Positions 13,083 to 24,640 of a stretch of DNA of 64,000 nucleotides are shown piece by piece. Under the pieces are notes generated by a model. The model ran no database searches. It was not told the DNA's origin and was given only the letters and a program-made list of their open reading frames with translations. Both the position numbers and the translations under genes were made by a program. How positions within the stretch are numbered: the stretch's first letter is position 1; every line of letters begins with the position of its first letter. This DNA comes from Cololabis saira (taxonomy: Eukaryota > Chordata > Actinopteri > Beloniformes > Belonidae). Where the stretch lies: NCBI RefSeq assembly GCF_033807715.1, contig NC_084601.1:13553690-13617689 (forward strand). Direction: 5' to 3'.

Positions 13083-14188
13083 CAGATTACAGATTTTTAA
13101 ATTGATTACAGATAAACTACCGTATTCTCCGCACTATAAGGCGCACCTTCATGAATGACGTATTGTAAAACTTTCTCCATATATAAGACGCACTGCATTA
13201 TAAGGCGCTACAGTAGAGGCTGGGGTTACGTTATGCATCCATTAGACTAAGGGTCGGCAACCCGCGGCTCCGGAGCCGCTTGGGAAAATAAATTACAAAA
13301 AAAAAAAAAAACTAAGTATTTAATTGAAGTGTATTTTATTTGTGTTAGTTCTTTATTATTATTATTATTAAATTGGAAGATTATTGTGATCTTGACATAG
13401 TTATAGACATAGACATAGTAGTTGCGAGACCTGTTGCGGCTCAATATTGATCCATATATAAGGCGCACCGGATTACAAGGCGCATGGTCAGCTTTTGAAA
13501 AAATTGAAGGCTTTTATGTGCGCCTTATAGTGCGGAAAATACGGTAGTTTTTTTCTACATCAAAAACCTCTCAAAACGTACATCTAACAGTCAAAACTTT
13601 AAAACCACCCATCTGATTCCAAGTCTCGTGGTTAAATATGCTTTACATCCTGTTTCCTCTGCCTGTTACTTTATTAACTAGTTAGTTTGGTTTAGTGTAC
13701 TGTGTCTAAAAACATCATGAAAAGCTGCACTGAAGGTTTAACAGCAGAAACTGTTTTGCAATCTGAAGATTTATGTTATTCATGTTAAATATTTGGCATA
13801 ATGTGGCACTAGAAATGACCCAATCCTTCCTGCAACAGCATCCTGACATGCCAGTCTTGGTCATGGTACCTACTGGTGAACATGAGGCAGAAGAAGTGAC
13901 TGGCAGCTGCAAGCACCACTCTGTGGGCAGGGAAGTGTTTCCCCTGAACCACGAGGGTCACGTCACACAGTGTCCCCTGAAGAAAAACACGCAAAGCAGA
14001 TAATGTTATAAAATGTCAGCAAAAAGATGCGCATACAATCTTGCCTTGTTACGTATTTTATTATTTTTTACAACCCCCACCTGTTTCCTCAGGTTGTTCA
14101 TGACTACCATCATGCTGGTCAACTGTTCGTACTCCTCACTTCTCTTCTTGAAGCTTGCAGCTTTCTCTTTAGAAGCTGTCCCCGTCAT
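5010..14188 (-). CDS. klhl7: Kelch-like protein 7, CUL3 ubiquitin-ligase adaptor
   Basis: Twelve coding exons (high to low): 14188-14081, 13976-13874, 11228-11135, 10959-10835, 10749-10574, 10448-10274, 9124-8982, 8853-8613, 8439-8238, 7089-6992, 6873-6693, 5169-5010. They total 1806 nt with all phases matching, giving 601 residues (human about 586). The BTB domain starts near residue 37 ([20 protein letters not shown]). The BACK domain follows ([20 protein letters not shown], then [13 protein letters not shown]). Kelch repeats include [61 protein letters not shown] and [20 protein letters not shown]7 bridges CUL3 to substrates through the BTB/BACK region and Kelch propeller. The acidic, serine/alanine-rich C-terminus (DEDEDMDL-like) is less conserved. 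The start ATG precedes a short [10 protein letters not shown] leader. Confidence 0.96.
5938..6456. repeat. Non-autonomous DNA transposon with short inverted ends
   Basis: The left end (AGGGCTGGG) and right end (CCAGCTCT) are imperfect inverted repeats around an interior rich in ATCGATT/AATCGAA words, a widespread fish MITE type. The middle (about 6119-6230) holds an ATG followed by a frame starting [15 protein letters not shown]. This looks like the first codons of a ZBED/hAT transposase, suggesting an internal-deletion derivative. It lies in the last klhl7 intron. Confidence 0.55.
7090..8237 (-). other. klhl7 intron without recognised elements
   Basis: An intron of about 1.1 kb, AT-rich, with short A/T tracts only. 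I see no gene or recognisable repeat in it. Confidence 0.6.
9125..10273 (-). other. klhl7 intron without recognised elements
   Basis: An intron of about 1.1 kb separating the BACK-encoding exon from the first Kelch exon. It is AT-rich with no recognisable element. Confidence 0.6.
11718..11811. repeat. (AT)n microsatellite
   Basis: About 94 bp of uninterrupted AT dinucleotide, immediately left of a Tc1-like relic. Together with the TA tract on the other side it suggests that the transposon landed in a TA-rich microsatellite. Confidence 0.95.
11812..12940 (-). mobile_element. Degenerate Tc1/mariner transposon with inverted ends
   Basis: Matching inverted segments lie near each end: left TTCTCATTAATGTACACTCA around 11903 and its complement around 12873-12896. 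The interior is the reverse complement of a Tc1-type transposase. Reading minus, the region around 12620-12400 corresponds to the paired-type DNA-binding N-terminus and the GRP-like linker. The part upstream of 12300 corresponds to the catalytic region, heavily deleted. Frameshifts and deletions leave it inactive. It lies in the second coding intron of klhl7. Confidence 0.8.
12938..13079. repeat. Compound (TG)n-(TA)n-(CA)n microsatellite
   Basis: A short TG run, then about 50 bp of TA and about 60 bp of CA, directly abutting the right end of the Tc1-like relic. Confidence 0.95.
13118..13547. repeat. MITE with 28-30 bp terminal inverted repeats
   Basis: The left end TACCGTATTCTCCGCACTAT is mirrored on the right by ATAGTGCGGAAAATACGGTA. 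The inside repeats the word TATAAGGCGCAC several times. A second, GC-rich hairpin-like piece (GGGTCGGCAACCCGCGGCTC near 13250) appears nested within it, resembling the end of a different hAT-like element. Both are dispersed fish repeats with no coding capacity. It lies in a klhl7 intron. Confidence 0.7.
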
Positions 14189-14969
14189 GTCAATATTTTA
14201 TTGTTGGTCCACTAATATAGAGAGAACAACACTTTAAGCACAACGACCTGCAGTGTGTAGCTATTGTCTCTTTGTTGTTACCCGAGCACTGTAAGTTCAC
14301 TTGGTTATAGTCAGCAGCTTATGGAGAACTACTGTATTCAAAAGCTGCGAGCTTGTCGGCATCTTCTCCGCGAGGCTTGAAGGGAAAATTAAAGTTGCTG
14401 CCGGATGCTGAAATATATGTACATTGTTGTAGCGGAATAAAGTGTTTCAAATCTCGAGCTCATGCCGAGCTTAGTGTCTTCTTCTTCTTCCTCTGTTGTT
14501 GGAGATGCACGCGTTCTTCTTCTTTTACCAAATAGTGGCAGAACAAGGCGCGGTGCTGGGCGGGTGCTGCCCCCTGCAGGTCAGTTCTGGTAGGTGAAGA
14601 AATCAAGCTTCTTTTCTTTTTTTTGCAAGGATCACGATAGGTAAGAGTTTCAACACTTTCCTCGTAACTTCGCTAGGGCTCTGTAGACTTTTCGCCCTTT
14701 CTCAGCATAATGACCCCCAGCCCCCCCAACTTGCAACATTAGGTGGGTTGACTAATTACATTTAAGCTGTAATATATTTAAAGGAGAAAAACAGTTGAAA
14801 TGCGTGCCTCACTGCCGCACTTCACCTGTAATCTCACCTGTAATGTAAACACACAACCAGGAAGGGTTTTTTTCAGGAGTCTCATGACGGTGACGTCACG
14901 CGGATTGCTGACTACAGATTTATTGTCCGGATTAATTGACCTGAAAACAAACTTCCAGAGCTGCTGAAA
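14189..14969. promoter_or_regulatory. Head-to-head promoter interval between klhl7 and an unknown gene
   Basis: The two start codons are 782 bp apart and point away from each other, so this interval must hold both 5' UTRs and both promoters. The stretch around 14330-14600 is enriched for CpG and GC relative to the AT-rich flanks and has no TATA box in an obvious position, as in CpG-type bidirectional promoters. No experimental start site can be read from sequence. Confidence 0.6.
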
Positions 14970-16192
14970 ATGCTCCGTCTCCTCTGCTGTTGCTGCTTCT
15001 CCAGTGATAACTCCAACAACGAAGTATGTATTCACCCTGGACCGATTTTTCTGTAAAGTAGCTGCTCTGGAGAGAACCTTATCTATTATCTTGTGTCTGA
15101 CAGAGTCAGACTATATAATGTAGCAACATTTTCCAGTTTCTCTAGGTATTCATAGCTTCGATGGAGATGAGAAATTTTATGAAAAATTCACTTCATTACT
15201 TCAAGTATGTCTGTTCAGTGCTTTATAACTCCACTGTGCTATTTAAGATAAAGATTAATACAGAAATTGTACTGTTTCAGAGGCAGCCCCTGCTGTACTC
15301 CAAACCCACATCTGAAGTGAATGGACCTGAATCAGCCAGGCAGGCCCGGCCAGCACACAGTGGTACATCATTGCTGTCTTCCACATCTAAAACTAAAATG
15401 TTTGAGTTCGACCTTCTGTGCTTTTATTCATCTGTCTGCATGTCTATGTTGTGTGGTATCCAGATCTGCAGACCGTGAGGCGGATGGGGAAATTGCTGAT
15501 GCGGCGAGTGAATGTGCCAGAGCTGGATTGTAGATTTGAAGATGTGGCGGAGACCTTCAACGAGCAGCAAGAAAGATATGAGGCCATGGTCCGTCACATC
15601 ACAAACCTGCAAAAGAGCTGTGGCTGTGCAAATATTGGTAGCTCTGCTTTGGCTGAATCTGTGAGGAAGATCAGAGAGGAACATGGTGAGTGAAAAATAA
15701 AGCCGATACAATTAGTGTTGCAGCAGTTAACGATTTTTTTTTTTTGTCTCAACGTGTGTCTTTTGCCAAAATCTCCATTTCTTTCTTCCTTCAGAGACAA
15801 CATACAGGGTTTCCATCAAGATGAAAGGCTATGATTTCTCCATGGATCTGGTTTGTGTGCGTTCAGAGAGTAAAAACAATAAGAAACCACTTCCACCAGC
15901 TCTGCTGTTGGCTCAGAATGAAGTCAAAGGCACTTCTGAGAGCGCTAAAGCCACCATCTCAAAGGGGACCACACTTCAAGAGCTAATTGGGTGGCTGCTC
16001 CGTAGCCAGGATCAAATGTCTGAGCAAGTGAAGAGGAAAGCAGAAACTTACCAAGAGCAGGGAAGACTGAATCAGAACCTGGAGGAGAACATGAAGGAAG
16101 TCAGGAGGGCAAAAGAGTTATCGCAAGGATACAGGAAACAGGCAGGGGAAGTTCTCATTGAGGCTGCACAGATAGCAGGGGCTCATCTGTAG
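14970..16192 (+). CDS. Uncharacterised coiled-coil protein with Cys-rich N-terminus
   Basis: Exons 14970-15023, 15281-15362, 15464-15685 and 15795-16192 join in frame to 251 residues, with good splice sites. I do not recognise the family. The N-terminus MLRLLCCCCFSSDN has four consecutive cysteines (6-9) after hydrophobic residues, a plausible S-acylation site. It is followed by ERQPLL (18-23), which fits the acidic dileucine sorting signal. Residues about 45-115 (DLQTVRRMGKLLMRR, FEDVAETFNEQQERYEAMV) look helical. Residues about 170-251 form a charged coiled coil, QDQMSEQVKRKAETYQEQG onward. There is no transmembrane segment. The layout resembles lipid-anchored endolysosomal adaptors such as LAMTOR1, but I see no homology to it. 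It is divergent from klhl7 and upstream of hycc1, and human 7p15.3 has no counterpart that I know of. Confidence 0.8.
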
Positions 16193-16881
16193 TTCACGCA
16201 CATTTAAAAGGAATATGATTGAATATTCATGCAGGTTGTACACACATTTTAGTAAGTTTGGGTTAAGAAGATGTTTGCCTTGTAGCCAGCCTGTCTGTCA
16301 CAACTGATGTGGGACATAAAAAAATGTTTTTGTTCCTGCTAAACAAGCCAGTCACAAACCCACTAACGTTTTTTTTTCTTTTTAGCACAGGTTTTCTAAA
16401 TATCATATTGTGTAATCTGAATTAATATGTGTAAGAACCAACACCATGACTGTTAGATGTGTCACTTTTTGAGACCTTATGTTTGTTACAATTTTATGAA
16501 GGCTTTTAGTCAATACTTAAGAGATAAATGTATTGGGTGTTTGATTTAGAAAAAAGTGAGAACATTTCATCTCTGATCCAAGACAACTATTCAAACTGAA
16601 CTGGCAAAAAGGTCCAGACTTTATTTTTGGGGTACATCCACGATCTGGATGACTGTGTATATACACAGACATTTTGCACACTGGGCCTTTACCTGGTAGG
16701 TTTGTAAAATAATATAATTTACTGGGATACATGTAACTTAACCAGATAACAGAAGGTGGCGCTGCAGTCCCACTTTCTTTCTCTAGTGGTTATTCGTGTC
16801 ATATTACTTTGTGCAATTTCAAGTGGACCTTAAGAGACAAACTTGACACAGATATTATTAAACCCATAACCCAACTATTAA

Positions 16882-16882
<1 letters not shown>

Positions 16883-16928
<46 letters not shown>

Positions 16929-16939
16929 TATTATTATTT

Positions 16940-17006
<67 letters not shown>
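16883..17006. repeat. (TA)n microsatellite interrupted by TTA repeats
   Basis: Two long TA runs flank a short (TTA)n segment around 16921-16953. Frames read through it are artefacts of the repeat. Confidence 0.95.
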
Positions 17007-17011
<5 letters not shown>

Positions 17012-17602
17012 AGACACGTATTTGTGAGATGGGAATATTCATGCTATTACTGTTAATGACAGTCGTATGTTTAATTAATCTGTAATGCCCAAAGCAGACC
17101 TTGATAAAGCCTAACGGCCTGGAGGTGTGCTGTAATTGTGCTTGCATTGTTTTTCTTTTGTAATGCTGAGGTGGAGCAGATTTGCAGCTTATCCACAAAA
17201 TCCCTGTTGCACTTACTAACTGATTAAAAAGAGCAAAACTCCCACAGTAATTAATGTAAAACCTAAACACGTGTGGATATGCCATCTTAATGGAGGTGAT
17301 TGCCATATCATTGTGCATTATTTTCAATTAAAATACAGTTTTATACTTAAACTAAAAGTTTTTTGGTGTGTCTGTTTGTTTTCTAAAACGTGTGTTGAAT
17401 GTGTTTAATCTAAGTTTATATTGGCTAAATCCGTAGTGACTATTGTATGTGTTGAAACAAAGTAGTTAAAACAATAAAACCTTATTTTCTTAATTTACCC
17501 ATAACTATAAGTATGCAGTTTAGTTTTAATTAGGAAAACTACAAAACAAATAGTTTAGGTGACTGTTTACTCAAAATGATTTTGAATATTTCCTCATATT
17601 TT

Positions 17603-17605
<3 letters not shown>

Positions 17606-17687
<82 letters not shown>
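17606..17687. repeat. (TG)n microsatellite
   Basis: About 82 bp of TG dinucleotide, about 0.2 kb upstream of the CpG-rich hycc1 promoter region. Confidence 0.95.
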
Positions 17688-17749
17688 CACATCACTTGAC
17701 TGTTGACTGTCAAAGGGCAACTGGCTGACAGCGACAACCTAACTGATCG

Positions 17750-18030
17750 TGGAAATTATTAGCTCGCTTCTAAGATCATAACGTCATTGGGTCGTTCACG
17801 TAGGGGGCGTGTCCGCAAGGGATATACCCCCCTCTGATTGGCTTAGAAATGTGTCACTCAGTAGCAATCGAGACACCGCGTCTAGTGGCAGTCTGTGTGG
17901 AGAAAGTATTGAAGGTGGATGGCGCGGATGGTGTTGGATTGTTGGGGGGTGATTTATGGAGTAGCCCGGTGAGAACCATTTACTCGATTCGTCGGAAGGC
18001 TAGAGGACAGTGATACCAGGAAACTGACAG
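17750..18030 (+). promoter_or_regulatory. hycc1: Probable hycc1 promoter and non-coding first exon
   Basis: The composition changes abruptly to CpG-rich here. The block ends with a strong donor, AAACTGACAG followed by GTAACATG at 18031, which suits a 5' UTR exon spliced to the acceptor at 27297-27298 just upstream of the coding start. Short upstream ATGs occur in the exon. The assignment to hycc1 rests on position and orientation. Confidence 0.55.
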
Positions 18031-18519
18031 GTAACATGCCAGTAAGTAAACCCTGAGTTGGTGTCGGTGGCGCGCCTTCAGCCGAGCTAGCTAACGAGCT
18101 AATCTGGCTGTAACCGTGGTGACGGCTCAAGTCTCAGCAAACCCGGGATTGATTTACGCTCTCTGGCCGGGGTGAGCTGAGAGCTGACACGGTCCACTGA
18201 GCCACAGGTGTGCGGAGAAAGAGTTTGTTTAAGCGTAGTTTTAACAGGAAGACTGGGCTTAGAAACGGCTATAGTTTCAGGGGAGATCAGGTGTATGAAA
18301 TGAACTGAAGCGACACAGAAATTGGCAAGGATTTTTTTTTCTTTCCATTTCATGGTGTTACAGGTTCATGCTTTTCTTTGTCTCCCCTTTTGAAATGTGT
18401 AATAGAAAATCATAATCTTATGAATGAGACAAACTTTGTTGCTGAGTGCACAGTTGTGGCTGCGTGTGTAAGTATTTGGGTGTGTACTTGTTAGGGCGGT
18501 CTGTGAACACAAGTTAAAG

Positions 18520-19315
18520 GCAAGGCACATTTATTTATATAGCACAATTCATCACAAGGTAATTCAAAGTGCTTTACATTGACATTAAAAGCGGCAATAC
18601 ATAATTAGACAGTAAATAACAAATAAGATTGAAAGAATTAAGAATAAGATGATAAGAAAGGAAGTAAAATAATAAAAAACCACAAGCTGTTAAAAGTAAG
18701 GGCAGTAGAGTACAGCAGATAAGTATTTAATTTAGGAGTACGCTTGAGTAAACAGTAATGTTTTTTAGGCCTGATTTAAAGGAGCTGACAGTTGGAGCAG
18801 ACCTCAGGTCTACAGGAAGTTTGTTCCCCCGGTGAAGAGCAGAAAAGATGAACCTCAGGGGTCTGGGAGCTTCATAGGGAACTAACAGATCCAGCATGTA
18901 TTTTGGTCCAAGACCATTCAGTGCTTTGTAGACCAACAGTAATATTTTAAACTCTATCCTTTGACTCACTGTAAGCCAGTGTAGTGATTTCATGACCGGT
19001 GTAATGTGGTCCAGTTTCCTGGTGTTTGTAAGGACTCTGGTGGCAGAGTTCTGGATCAGCTGCCTGATTGATTTCTTATTAAGGCCTTTAAAGAGATACC
19101 ATTGCAATAATCCAACCTACTGAAAATTAATGCATGAATATGTTTTTCCATGTCTTGTTTAGACAGAATCCCCTTAATTCTAGCAATGTTTTTTAGGTGG
19201 TAATAGGCAGATATAGTGATAAACTTTAGATGGCTGTTGAAGTTCAGGTCTGAGTCAATAATTACACTGAGATTTCTGGCTTGATTTGATTTAAACAACT
19301 GTAGGTTAACATTGA
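18520..19315 (-). mobile_element. 5'-truncated L2/Rex1-like LINE, 3' part of reverse transcriptase
   Basis: Minus-strand frames give the C-terminal reverse-transcriptase region typical of fish L2-like LINEs: ARNLSVIIDSDLNFNSHL, YYHLKNIARIKGILSKQD, then LDHITPVMKSLHWLTVSQRI and KILLLVYKALNGLGPKY. The two frames are offset, so a frameshift separates them. The 3' end has the usual TTTATATAGCAC / CAAAGTGCTTTACA tail. It has no catalytic core and is a dead copy. Confidence 0.8.
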
Positions 19316-20251
19316 GTTGTCAAATGTGTGTTGCTTTTTATTTTCTTCCCCTAACAGCTCTCATGTGATGCAGCTGTTTCTTTCGATCTCTTTGACAGTT
19401 TAGGAGAGACTGTTTTGCCATTTACTGTCTTGCCAGGACTGCTTTATTGTCCTTATCAGATCTACTCGTATAACAAATGATTATATGAAATTTTATTAAA
19501 TGGCAAACTAACCAAGAAATAGAAAGCTGCATGTACAAAAACAAAATATACCCTTACATCTTCCACAAGAATTACTGGCAGCAAGGTGCTTGTAATCATC
19601 ATTCTACAGTGATTATTCATAAGTGGTAAACATTCAAGTCATAGACAGAAATTGTGACAGGAAAATAATCTTTAAAAAGAACATGACAGTATGGCTTATA
19701 TTTTCAAAACCATGTCTGATGAAAACTGATCTAAGCATATCAGCTAAAACGCCTTACAGCACTGGCCTGCTTGATGATAGACTGTCAGAGATTGGGGTTT
19801 GTTTTGCAGCCACTGCTGACATGAACTCCTCTGTATGCCAAGGATTCTAGTATTGAATGTGAGGCTATTTGTCCAAGAGCTAAAACTTGGCTGGCGTTGG
19901 GTCATGCAGCAGGACAGTAGTTGTTTCCATTACACTTTTTTGCAAAAGAAAAATGGAAATTCTGAATATGCAATAAAGGTAGCGCTGCAGGGGGGGCTAC
20001 TGTTTCCATTGAACAGTGTTTTTTGGAATAAGTGCAGTTCTCGTAATTCTCCGTATGTCGTCCTGTGAGACTTCTCTTCAAAACAACAAAAGAAAAAAAT
20101 CTCAGCAATGCAGAATATGGAGAAAAACATCTTTTAGTCTTTGACAAATGATTGTGATTGCCGTTACTGCTGTTGGGAAAATAGTCTGATGATGAAGGCA
20201 GAGGATGATCATTCAGAAGCAAAGCCCTTAAGCAGTAATGCATAATAATTA

Positions 20252-20280
20252 AGTAGTAGTAGTAGTAGTAGTAGTAGTAT
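20252..20280. repeat. (GTA)n microsatellite
   Basis: A short trinucleotide run of about nine units in hycc1 intron 1. Confidence 0.9.
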
Positions 20281-23200
20281 TGCAGAACTAGATCGTATCA
20301 ATGACGCCAAAAACAGCTGGAAAATGTTCCAAACAATGTGTTTTGTATTACACTTTTGCAATAAACTGGATTAGAAATTTGCTTAAAAAAAACACCTTAC
20401 AAAAGCGTGTAAAGGTTTTGGCGATATAGGATTTTTCCAATTAGATGTGTTTCCATTGCAGGTTTTCTTTTTCGATAGTTGGGTTCTGCGCCAATCTAGG
20501 GGTAATGGAAACGCATAGTGTCCCAAGAAATTACTGAAAGTACAACAGAAATGTTCAACAAGAAAATCACAGGAACATTAGACCAATTCCAAGTCCAGAC
20601 TTCAAACGTACTGACATTTGTGCAGTGAGGCGTGAGGAGAGCTGTGGATAAACAGATGTCCATAAACCTCAATGTTTTTAATTGCTTCAATGAAGTGAAT
20701 CAATGTTGTAAGGAAAAGTAGGCCAACTACTACAACAGTGTGGGAATTTGGTGTGTGTGCGTGTTTTTTTTGTTTTTTTAAAATTGATTTGAGAGTTGGA
20801 TTTAGCCAAGTATGGATCCTGATAAGGATGAGGTCATCTTTTCATATGTCCAGAGAGATTAGTAAATTGAAAGGTGTACTTTTATTTTTAACACGAGTCC
20901 AGTGTTGTTAATATGTTACGTTTAATGGCTGGGAGCGTTTCAAACCTTTTTTTTAATAGTTTTTGACAACGAAGCACAGCAGGTCACAGAGCTGGAAGAT
21001 CTTGCAGGCTGTGCTGTCATCCAGCATCGCAGCATTCACGCCAGTGGGCTCATACAATATCTCACCAAATTTAGCTGTATCTCTGCTGTGTCTCTTCCTT
21101 CCCAATTCTGCATGCACAAATACAGCAACGAGTTGCTGGTATCATTTCATAGTAATGCCTAAATTCAATATACTCATAGCTCCAATTAAAATATTGAAAT
21201 TCAACATTATTTGAAGTAAGTGTTTTGGTTTTTTTTGGGCGGGGGGTATTTAAAAAAAAAAAGGGGTTACTCATGGTTCCCTGAGGCACAGTTGTTGCAG
21301 GAACACAGAATTGAAAGGATAAAGATGCATCACGGGAAGCAACAGTGGAGAGTGTAGGCTGCTATAAGAGGATTCCTCCTTTTACGTCTCCTTCAGCACC
21401 AAAGCCACAGACTCTGTCCTCATAACTACAGACAGCTGTGTTTTATATAATGTATATAGAAAAGGGAGAGAAGAAGAAACCCAGAAGCATACCACCCCCT
21501 CATGCCTTTGAGCTATTGGCAACCTGTTATTGTAAAAGACCTTAGGGGGAAGAGCAAGGTGGGAGGTAATGATGAAACAGGGTTTGTCAAAATAGTTGAA
21601 ATAAAGGATATGGCAGTAGACGACATGAACGAGAGGTGATATAAACTGTTGAAAGAAAAAAATAGAAATGTCAGTCCTTTTACGTGGGTTCAAATGGCTC
21701 TTGGCAAAGTGAGAATGCACATGAGGTGACAACATTTTAGAGCCTGCCCTTTTCTGACCACAGTTACGAGCCCTGCCTATTTCTTTACTTGCACCTCTTA
21801 CACATCCTCAGTTTAGTTGTTTAGCTAATCTGGTTTGGGGACAAAAAAATTTTGTCAGAGGTCCTGATGTAAAATAACATGGCTACAAAAGGATAGTTTG
21901 GTTTTATTTGCAAAGGAGCTTAAGTTAGTCATTGAAACAAAAAAAAATAATTACAAACCATTTTAGTTTGTGTATTAAGTCAAATCTAATTAGATTATTC
22001 ATTCTAAAGTCTCAGCACTGCAATTGTGGTCACGATCTCTCAGTAGCTTGCTTGCAGCTGCAGCCTGTACCACAGGAAAAAGCAGCTGGGGCAGCATTCA
22101 CACTCACAAAACCACCCACTTCATCAGTTTCTCTGTTTTTTTTCTTTCTTCCCTCTATTCAGGCTTCTACTCTTATTGCTCCACTCACTTCCTCAGAAAA
22201 AGAAGGTTCCTATGTATGTGTACAATAGGAAATGATGCAATCAGTGTGGGAGGGATGTGAATGTGTGTGAAAGGGTCCATCCAAATTCATTTGCACTTGG
22301 GCTTCCTTTAGTTCTCTCATTACCAGCTTTCAGAAACGGGTATGTTCTCATTTAACTACTGAGCACAGGAGGACACTTTGTATATTGATGTAGCTTTTGT
22401 AATTATGCATCTGAGGACATTGATGCACTATTGTGTGCCAGCCTCAGGTGTCTTTCAGCCAGGAAATCCAAGTACACAAGGATTAAGATTGCAAACTCCA
22501 AGAAGACTTGTATGTGTTGGCGGAAGTCTTTAGAAGGAGGAGTCAAAAGTAAGCTCATTTAGACCGGCAACCCAGTGTGTATCCTTGTGTGTTGCAGTTT
22601 AAGGCAGTGGTGTCATGAGAGTTCAGAAGGAATGTGCTGCTAATTTCAGATTGTTCACAGGAACAGGTTTTGTTAGACTAGACACTGAAACACACATGCA
22701 CTTTGACACATTCTCCATCACTCTGTGGCAAGTAGCTGCTTTCAGCAGAGCTTTGCATTGTTGGCAAAAATTCAGTTACATTTGGGCTGGCAAACAAGCT
22801 GGTTTCTCCTCGAGCATGTCTAGACCTGATCTTTCTGTATGTAATGTTCCTCAGAGGCTAGTTGACAGCAAGCCAAGACTGAACACAAGTCATTTTATGT
22901 GAAACCCTCATCTCTGTTTTATTGGTTTGCAATTTATTTTGCAGGCATAAATAATAAAATGACCATCGATCTATGAAGGTAATTGATACATATTTTAGTC
23001 GTCATCCCTCAAAACATCTGCAAGGCATATACTTATTCATTATCAATGAGTTGTTGCTACTGCTTTTCAAGCCTGTTCAGCGTGCATGCGTGCGTGTGTG
23101 TTTATTTCTATAAGTGCTCTGTAAATTCATGATATAAAGATGGAAAAGTCAGATTAAGATGAAAGACAAATGAGTGTCTCATAATTGCAGTCTTGGTGTA

Positions 23201-23549
23201 CTCCCAGAGTCATTTTTCTATTTTCCTTCACCAGATGCTGGACTGCAAAGTATTATGTCCTATATGTACTGCTATTGCATGTGATTTAAGATTCTCTAAT
23301 TTAATTATCACTATTGCCAAGAATAACCCAATTTATGTTAATTTTGCATAATAGTTTGGTATTAGAGGAGGACAAATCCTTGGGATGTTGCAAGTGGGAG
23401 ATTACTGACCACTGGCCTTTTTTGAAATGGATGTTTTTGATTTGTCAAAACATAAAATTGTAATAATTAAATATGATGTGATGGTAAGGTTTCTTTTTAG
23501 TGCCCCCAGTAAACCTTTTCTAATGGAACAAAATGGTTAAAAGCAGGAC

Positions 23550-24640
23550 CTCCCCGCCACTTGAATGCATGCATCAGGAAGGCACAGACCTCCCTCTCCC
23601 CGGTCACCTCGTCAAGCTCCTCCATGTGAGGGAAACCCTGGAGCCCTGCCGCTAATGAGATTTTTAACTACCTTGGCAACCTCACGTCCAGTAATGAGCA
23701 AGCTAATCAGAGTCCACCTGATGTCCTACAAGCTGAAAAACAAGTTCGACAGAGCTTGATTAGCCTAATGTCCTACCTCACCTGGGATGCCCACCACTGG
23801 GTTCAGGGATCACTGCCAAGGCAGTCCCAGGTCGTTTGGCCACAGCTCCATTAGGCCACCTGCGCAGTGAAGGCCTGTAACGTTCCTAGCAATCTCTCAC
23901 TATACATTTGGGCCTGATGGGTCTGTCTGGCATCTTCCATCTGATCCAACTCACCACCAGATGGTGATCAGTTGACGGCTCAGCTCCTCGTCACCCGAGC
24001 GTCCAGAACATTTGGCTGCAAATCCGATGATATAATCATGATTTCCAACATTGATCTATGTCCTGGAGTATCTTGAAGCCACATGCCACTATTATGGGCA
24101 AACATGGCCCAACAATAGAAAATTAAACAACAATGGAAACAAAAAAACAAGGGATTGTCTTTCAGGAGCAATTTCCTGCACACCTGCCCGGGAATCTGTG
24201 GAGGCTGGGCATTTTAATCTGCTGTTTGGTGCACAAAGACAAACAAGTGAGAGCCTGCTCCCAACCTGGAGGCCTAGGGAAGCTATCCTCTCATCTGCAG
24301 GGGAAAAACCCCGGCATACAAACTCAGAGCCAGAGAGCTATAAGTAAGCCCACTCCAGCCCAGCGCCTCTCACCAGGGCCAGGTCCAGAGTGGACTTTAG
24401 TTTCAGAACCCATAGTGTGGTATGAGGCGAGCCCAAATATACTGATCAGGTACCACTCAACCTCACACACCAGTTTGAGCTGAGTAATAGCATGCCCTGG
24501 CCAGGGCCTCCCCCTCCTGCTTGTAACACAATGTCCCGGATCCACACAGCGCCTCCTGCAACTGTTGAGCTCACAGGAGCATGAACCAAAGTCAGGTGGA
24601 ACCCTGGCTAAGCTCGGCCAGACCCCATGGGTAAAGGCCA
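23550..24640 (-). mobile_element. Internally deleted APE-type LINE copy
   Basis: Read on the minus strand it follows the order of the better-preserved LINE at 45715-48018. An endonuclease segment comes first (about 24300-24200, RIASLGLQVGSRLSLVCL). An endonuclease C-terminus follows (SSDLQPNVLDARVTRS, about 24040-23980). Next is the pre-RT motif ITGREVAKVVKNLISGRAPG (about 23695-23640), joined abruptly to the extreme C-terminus EELDEVTGEREV. The reverse transcriptase core is therefore deleted and many stops are present. It lies in hycc1 intron 1. Confidence 0.7.

Larger units (their letters stand above)
16193..17749. other. 3' UTR and intergenic DNA with microsatellites
   Basis: The interval between the unknown gene and the hycc1 promoter holds its probable 3' UTR, two long microsatellites (listed separately) and AT-rich DNA, including an AATAAA at about 17472. 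I see no coding region. Confidence 0.6.

Noticed and set aside
12887..13158. Long open frames rich in Cys-Val or Ile-Tyr
   Set aside because: They are translations of CA/TG and TA dinucleotide repeats, not genes. The same applies at 11656-11886, 16809-17327 and 59469-59840.
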